This document shows, one piece after another, positions 62,409-64,000 of a stretch of DNA of 64,000 bases. How positions within the stretch are numbered: position 1 is the first letter of the stretch; every line of letters begins with the position of its first letter. The notes beneath the pieces were generated by a model. It did not search any database. It had not been told where the DNA came from and saw nothing but the letters and a program-made list of their open reading frames with translations. The translations under genes were made by a program, and so were the position numbers. The DNA is from Steroidobacteraceae bacterium (GTDB lineage Bacteria; Pseudomonadota; Gammaproteobacteria; Steroidobacterales; Steroidobacteraceae), in contig JABAQU010000015.1 in NCBI GenBank assembly GCA_019187185.1, positions 231,665 through 295,664 of the forward strand, read 5' to 3'.

Positions 62409-63150
62409 CGCTACGGCTCCTCACGTTGAAATCACAGACGATCGGCCGGTGGTCCGAGTAGCGGACATCCGGCACGCGGAAATCGGTCACTTCGATGTCC
62501 TCGGTCACGAGGATGAAATCGAGCTCGACGCGCGGATGGCGCGCCGGAAACGACGGCAGGCCCTGGCGGTTCGCGCTGACGAGCCCCGCCGCGCGCATGA
62601 AGAGGTAAATCTCGTGGTTGCCCCAGAACGTGTTGAAGTCGCCCGCAACGATCACCGGCTTGTGCGAGCGGATGATCAGGTCGTGGAGCGACCGCAGCTG
62701 ATACTGCCGGTGACGGAACTTGAGCGACAGGTGCACGAGGAACACGCACACCTCGTCGAGCTCGAGCTCGATGATCAGCCGCTTGATGCCGGTGTCGAAG
62801 TAGTGGAAGCGCTCGCCGGTGACGCGCGGTGCGGCGAGAAAGGCATTCGCCTGCTTGCGCACGACCGGCACGAGCTGGTTCAGCGAGTTCACGCTGTACT
62901 TGCTCTGATAGGTCGTGTAGTGACCGAGCTCGCCGGCGATGTAGGCTGCCTGGTTGACCATGCCGGAGCGGATCGATCCGGTGTCGACCTCGATCAGGCC
63001 GACGACATCGGCGTTCTCCGAACGCACGAATTGCGTGATGCCGCGCAGCACCCGCCGGCTGCTGCGCAGGTATCCCGCGCCGGGAAGCGGCAGGTGAAAC
63101 GTGGGGCCGGTGCCGGTGGCGTAACGGATGTTGTAGACGAGCAGCCTCAA
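62374..63150 (-). CDS. Endonuclease/exonuclease/phosphatase-family protein
   Basis: A 258-aa EEP-fold protein, YNIRYATGTG at the start, VGLIEVDTG (the metal-binding Glu), VIVAGDFNTFWGN and the closing SDHRPIVCDF. Members cut DNA or phosphodiesters/phosphatidylinositides. The start is probably the TTG at 63150 (LRLLVYNIR); no ATG fits and no strong ribosome site was found. It diverges from the TIR-like gene. Confidence 0.85.
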   Translation of the reverse strand: MRLLVYNIRYATGTGPTFHLPLPGAGYLRSSRRVLRGITQFVRSENADVVGLIEVDTGSIRSGMVNQAAYIAGELGHYTTYQSKYSVNSLNQLVPVVRKQANAFLAAPRVTGERFHYFDTGIKRLIIELELDEVCVFLVHLSLKFRHRQYQLRSLHDLIIRSHKPVIVAGDFNTFWGNHEIYLFMRAAGLVSANRQGLPSFPARHPRVELDFILVTEDIEVTDFRVPDVRYSDHRPIVCDFNVRSRSDVRRPVLEPAA

Positions 63151-63229
63151 GACCGGGTCCGAAAGGGGGGCTGCGCACAGTGTATCGGTGCAGCGCGGTA
63201 TCGGCGAGCACCCGGAGCGGCCGCTCCTG

Positions 63230-63235
63230 TACACT
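63230..63235 (+). promoter_or_regulatory. -10 box with no leader (TIR-like gene)
   Basis: TACACT ends 7 bases before the ATG at 63243, and no ribosome site intervenes. Same arrangement as at 23292. Confidence 0.36.
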
Positions 63236-63242
63236 CGCGGAC

Positions 63243-63695
63243 ATGTCGCAGGCCGACCCGATCCGCGTGTTCGTCTCCCACGTCTGGCAGACCGACGACG
63301 ACTACCTGCGCGTCTTCGAGTACCTCGAAAGCGCGCGCAATTTCTTCTATCGGAACACGAGCACGCCGGACAACGTCCCGTCCGGCGACAAGGAGGCACT
63401 GCGCGAAGACCTGCGCCGGCAGATCAAGGCCGCAGAAGTCGTGATCCTGCTGCCGATGCTCTACGCGAAGCACCAGGATCTCGTGACATTTCAGGCGCTC
63501 TATGCGCGCGCGAGCGACAAGCCCGTGGTGCTGCTCGAGTATTTCGGCAAGGACGTGCGATTGCCGAAGGAACTCACCGATCTCGCGACCGTCGTGATCG
63601 GCTGGGACGAGAGGGGACTCGTCGACGCAATCCGCAAGGAGGCGCGCCACGAGAACACGGCACGCTGGGACGTGATCGAATTCAAGCCCGATTGA
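63243..63695 (+). CDS. TIR-like domain protein (DUF1863/ThsB-type)
   Basis: A 150-aa stand-alone domain. IRVFVSHVW, LREDLRRQIKAAEVVILLPMLY and KPVVLLEYFG follow the TIR-like/MTH538 (ThsB-like) pattern. ThsB proteins make a signalling nucleotide in Thoeris anti-phage defence, but many stand-alone copies are of unknown role. No ThsA partner is in the window. Its end overlaps the convergent partial gene by 14 bp. The start is the ATG in ACATGTCG. Confidence 0.8.
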   Translation: MSQADPIRVFVSHVWQTDDDYLRVFEYLESARNFFYRNTSTPDNVPSGDKEALREDLRRQIKAAEVVILLPMLYAKHQDLVTFQALYARASDKPVVLLEYFGKDVRLPKELTDLATVVIGWDERGLVDAIRKEARHENTARWDVIEFKPD

Positions 63696-64000
63696 TGTGC
63701 AGCACGGCCGCGCCGTTTGGCGGCGTGTGCTTGTGGTTCTGCTGCGCCTGGCCGCACAGTGCCCCGAACAACATCACGACGCGGCTCGCGAGCTCCACGG
63801 CTTCATCGTTCGACATCTTGCGCACCGTCGCCTGCACCGCGTCTTCCGCGCGACACAGCGGACGTTCGCGCACCATCGCCCGGCGGACCGCGATCAGGTC
63901 ATCCGCAAGATCGCGCGGCAGATCGGCACTCTCGATCGCGGCCAGGTGATCGCGATATGCACATGCGAGGCGATCCTTGATCGAACCGGTACATGCGAGA
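63682..64000 (-). CDS. Conserved hypothetical protein, 3' part (5' end outside window)
   Basis: The frame is open to the right edge of the window (at least 106 codons), so the true start lies beyond 64000; an internal ATG at 63876 is not needed. The visible part is helical, containing ADLPRDLADDLIAVRRAM and RKMSNDEAVELASRVVMLFG. It overlaps the 3' end of the TIR-like gene. No family was recognised. Confidence 0.6.
   Translation of the reverse strand, partial: LACTGSIKDRLACAYRDHLAAIESADLPRDLADDLIAVRRAMVRERPLCRAEDAVQATVRKMSNDEAVELASRVVMLFGALCGQAQQNHKHTPPNGAAVLHINRA

Noticed and set aside
63243-63695. Complete Thoeris defence system
   Set aside because: Only a ThsB-like domain is seen. No ThsA is within the window, so a full system cannot be claimed.
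1-64000. CRISPR arrays, insertion sequences, prophage, rRNA and tRNA genes
   Set aside because: No evenly spaced repeats, transposase or integrase motifs, or tRNA-like cloverleaf with a CCA end were recognised by eye. A dedicated scan was not possible.

Overview
The window is GC-rich, densely coded bacterial chromosome. It most resembles a gammaproteobacterium of the Steroidobacter/Nevskia/Xanthomonas side of the class. The main evidence is the block fabD-fabG-acpP-fabF-pabB-pabC-mltG-tmk-holB-pilZ, a type II secretion gene run beside a rhombosortase, and an AddAB-like nuclease pair of the kind found in that group. No rRNA, tRNA, CRISPR array, transposase, integrase or phage gene was seen. 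The taxonomic placement is an inference.

Layout. 1-6549: a plus-strand run with start/stop overlaps between several genes. It holds the 3' part of a UbiD-type decarboxylase, a 60-residue zinc-ribbon protein, a heme-oxygenase-like (PqqC/TENA) metalloenzyme, an SDR, a GntR/UTRA regulator, an MFS carrier and a Tat-lipoprotein molybdenum hydroxylase subunit. It reads as an uptake and breakdown module for an unidentified, perhaps aromatic or heterocyclic, acid. 6585-8435 (minus): a luciferase-like monooxygenase with two small proteins. 8841-15434 (plus): a thiolase-fold protein lacking the thiolase catalytic residues, a DUF35-MaoC fusion, a MaoC hydratase, an acyl-CoA synthetase and two complementary acyl-CoA dehydrogenases. 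This set parallels the actinobacterial igr operon for steroid side-chain removal. 15461-22358: SDR, cyclic amidohydrolase, peroxiredoxin, quinone-reductase-like enzyme, MFS pump and both ETF subunits, which could accept electrons from the acyl-CoA dehydrogenases. 22371-29678: IclR regulator, FAD-linked oxidase, MFS carrier and an Opp/Dpp-type ABC importer without its binding protein. 29705-33828: VOC protein, small basic protein, bicupin with a His-rich tail, a small conserved protein and a class III CoA-transferase.

From 33856 the content becomes more housekeeping: an AlaA-type aminotransferase, an AddB-like/AddA-like helicase-nuclease pair (35160-41070), a small secreted protein opposite a CadC-like TPR regulator, and type II secretion genes gspG to gspN (49728 down to 44132). 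A rhombosortase diverges from gspG across only 20 bp. The fatty acid, folate, cell-wall and replication block fills 50402-59032. The right end carries a double cyclic-nucleotide-binding/rhodanese protein, a FadJ-like bifunctional beta-oxidation enzyme, an endonuclease/exonuclease/phosphatase protein, a TIR-like protein and a partial unknown gene.

The most interesting parts are the igr-like cluster with its domain-swapped hydratase, the UbiD plus HDO-type metalloenzyme module, the rhombosortase/type II secretion divergon, and several genes that appear to have almost no 5' leader. All functional calls come from reading motifs by eye; no database search was run.
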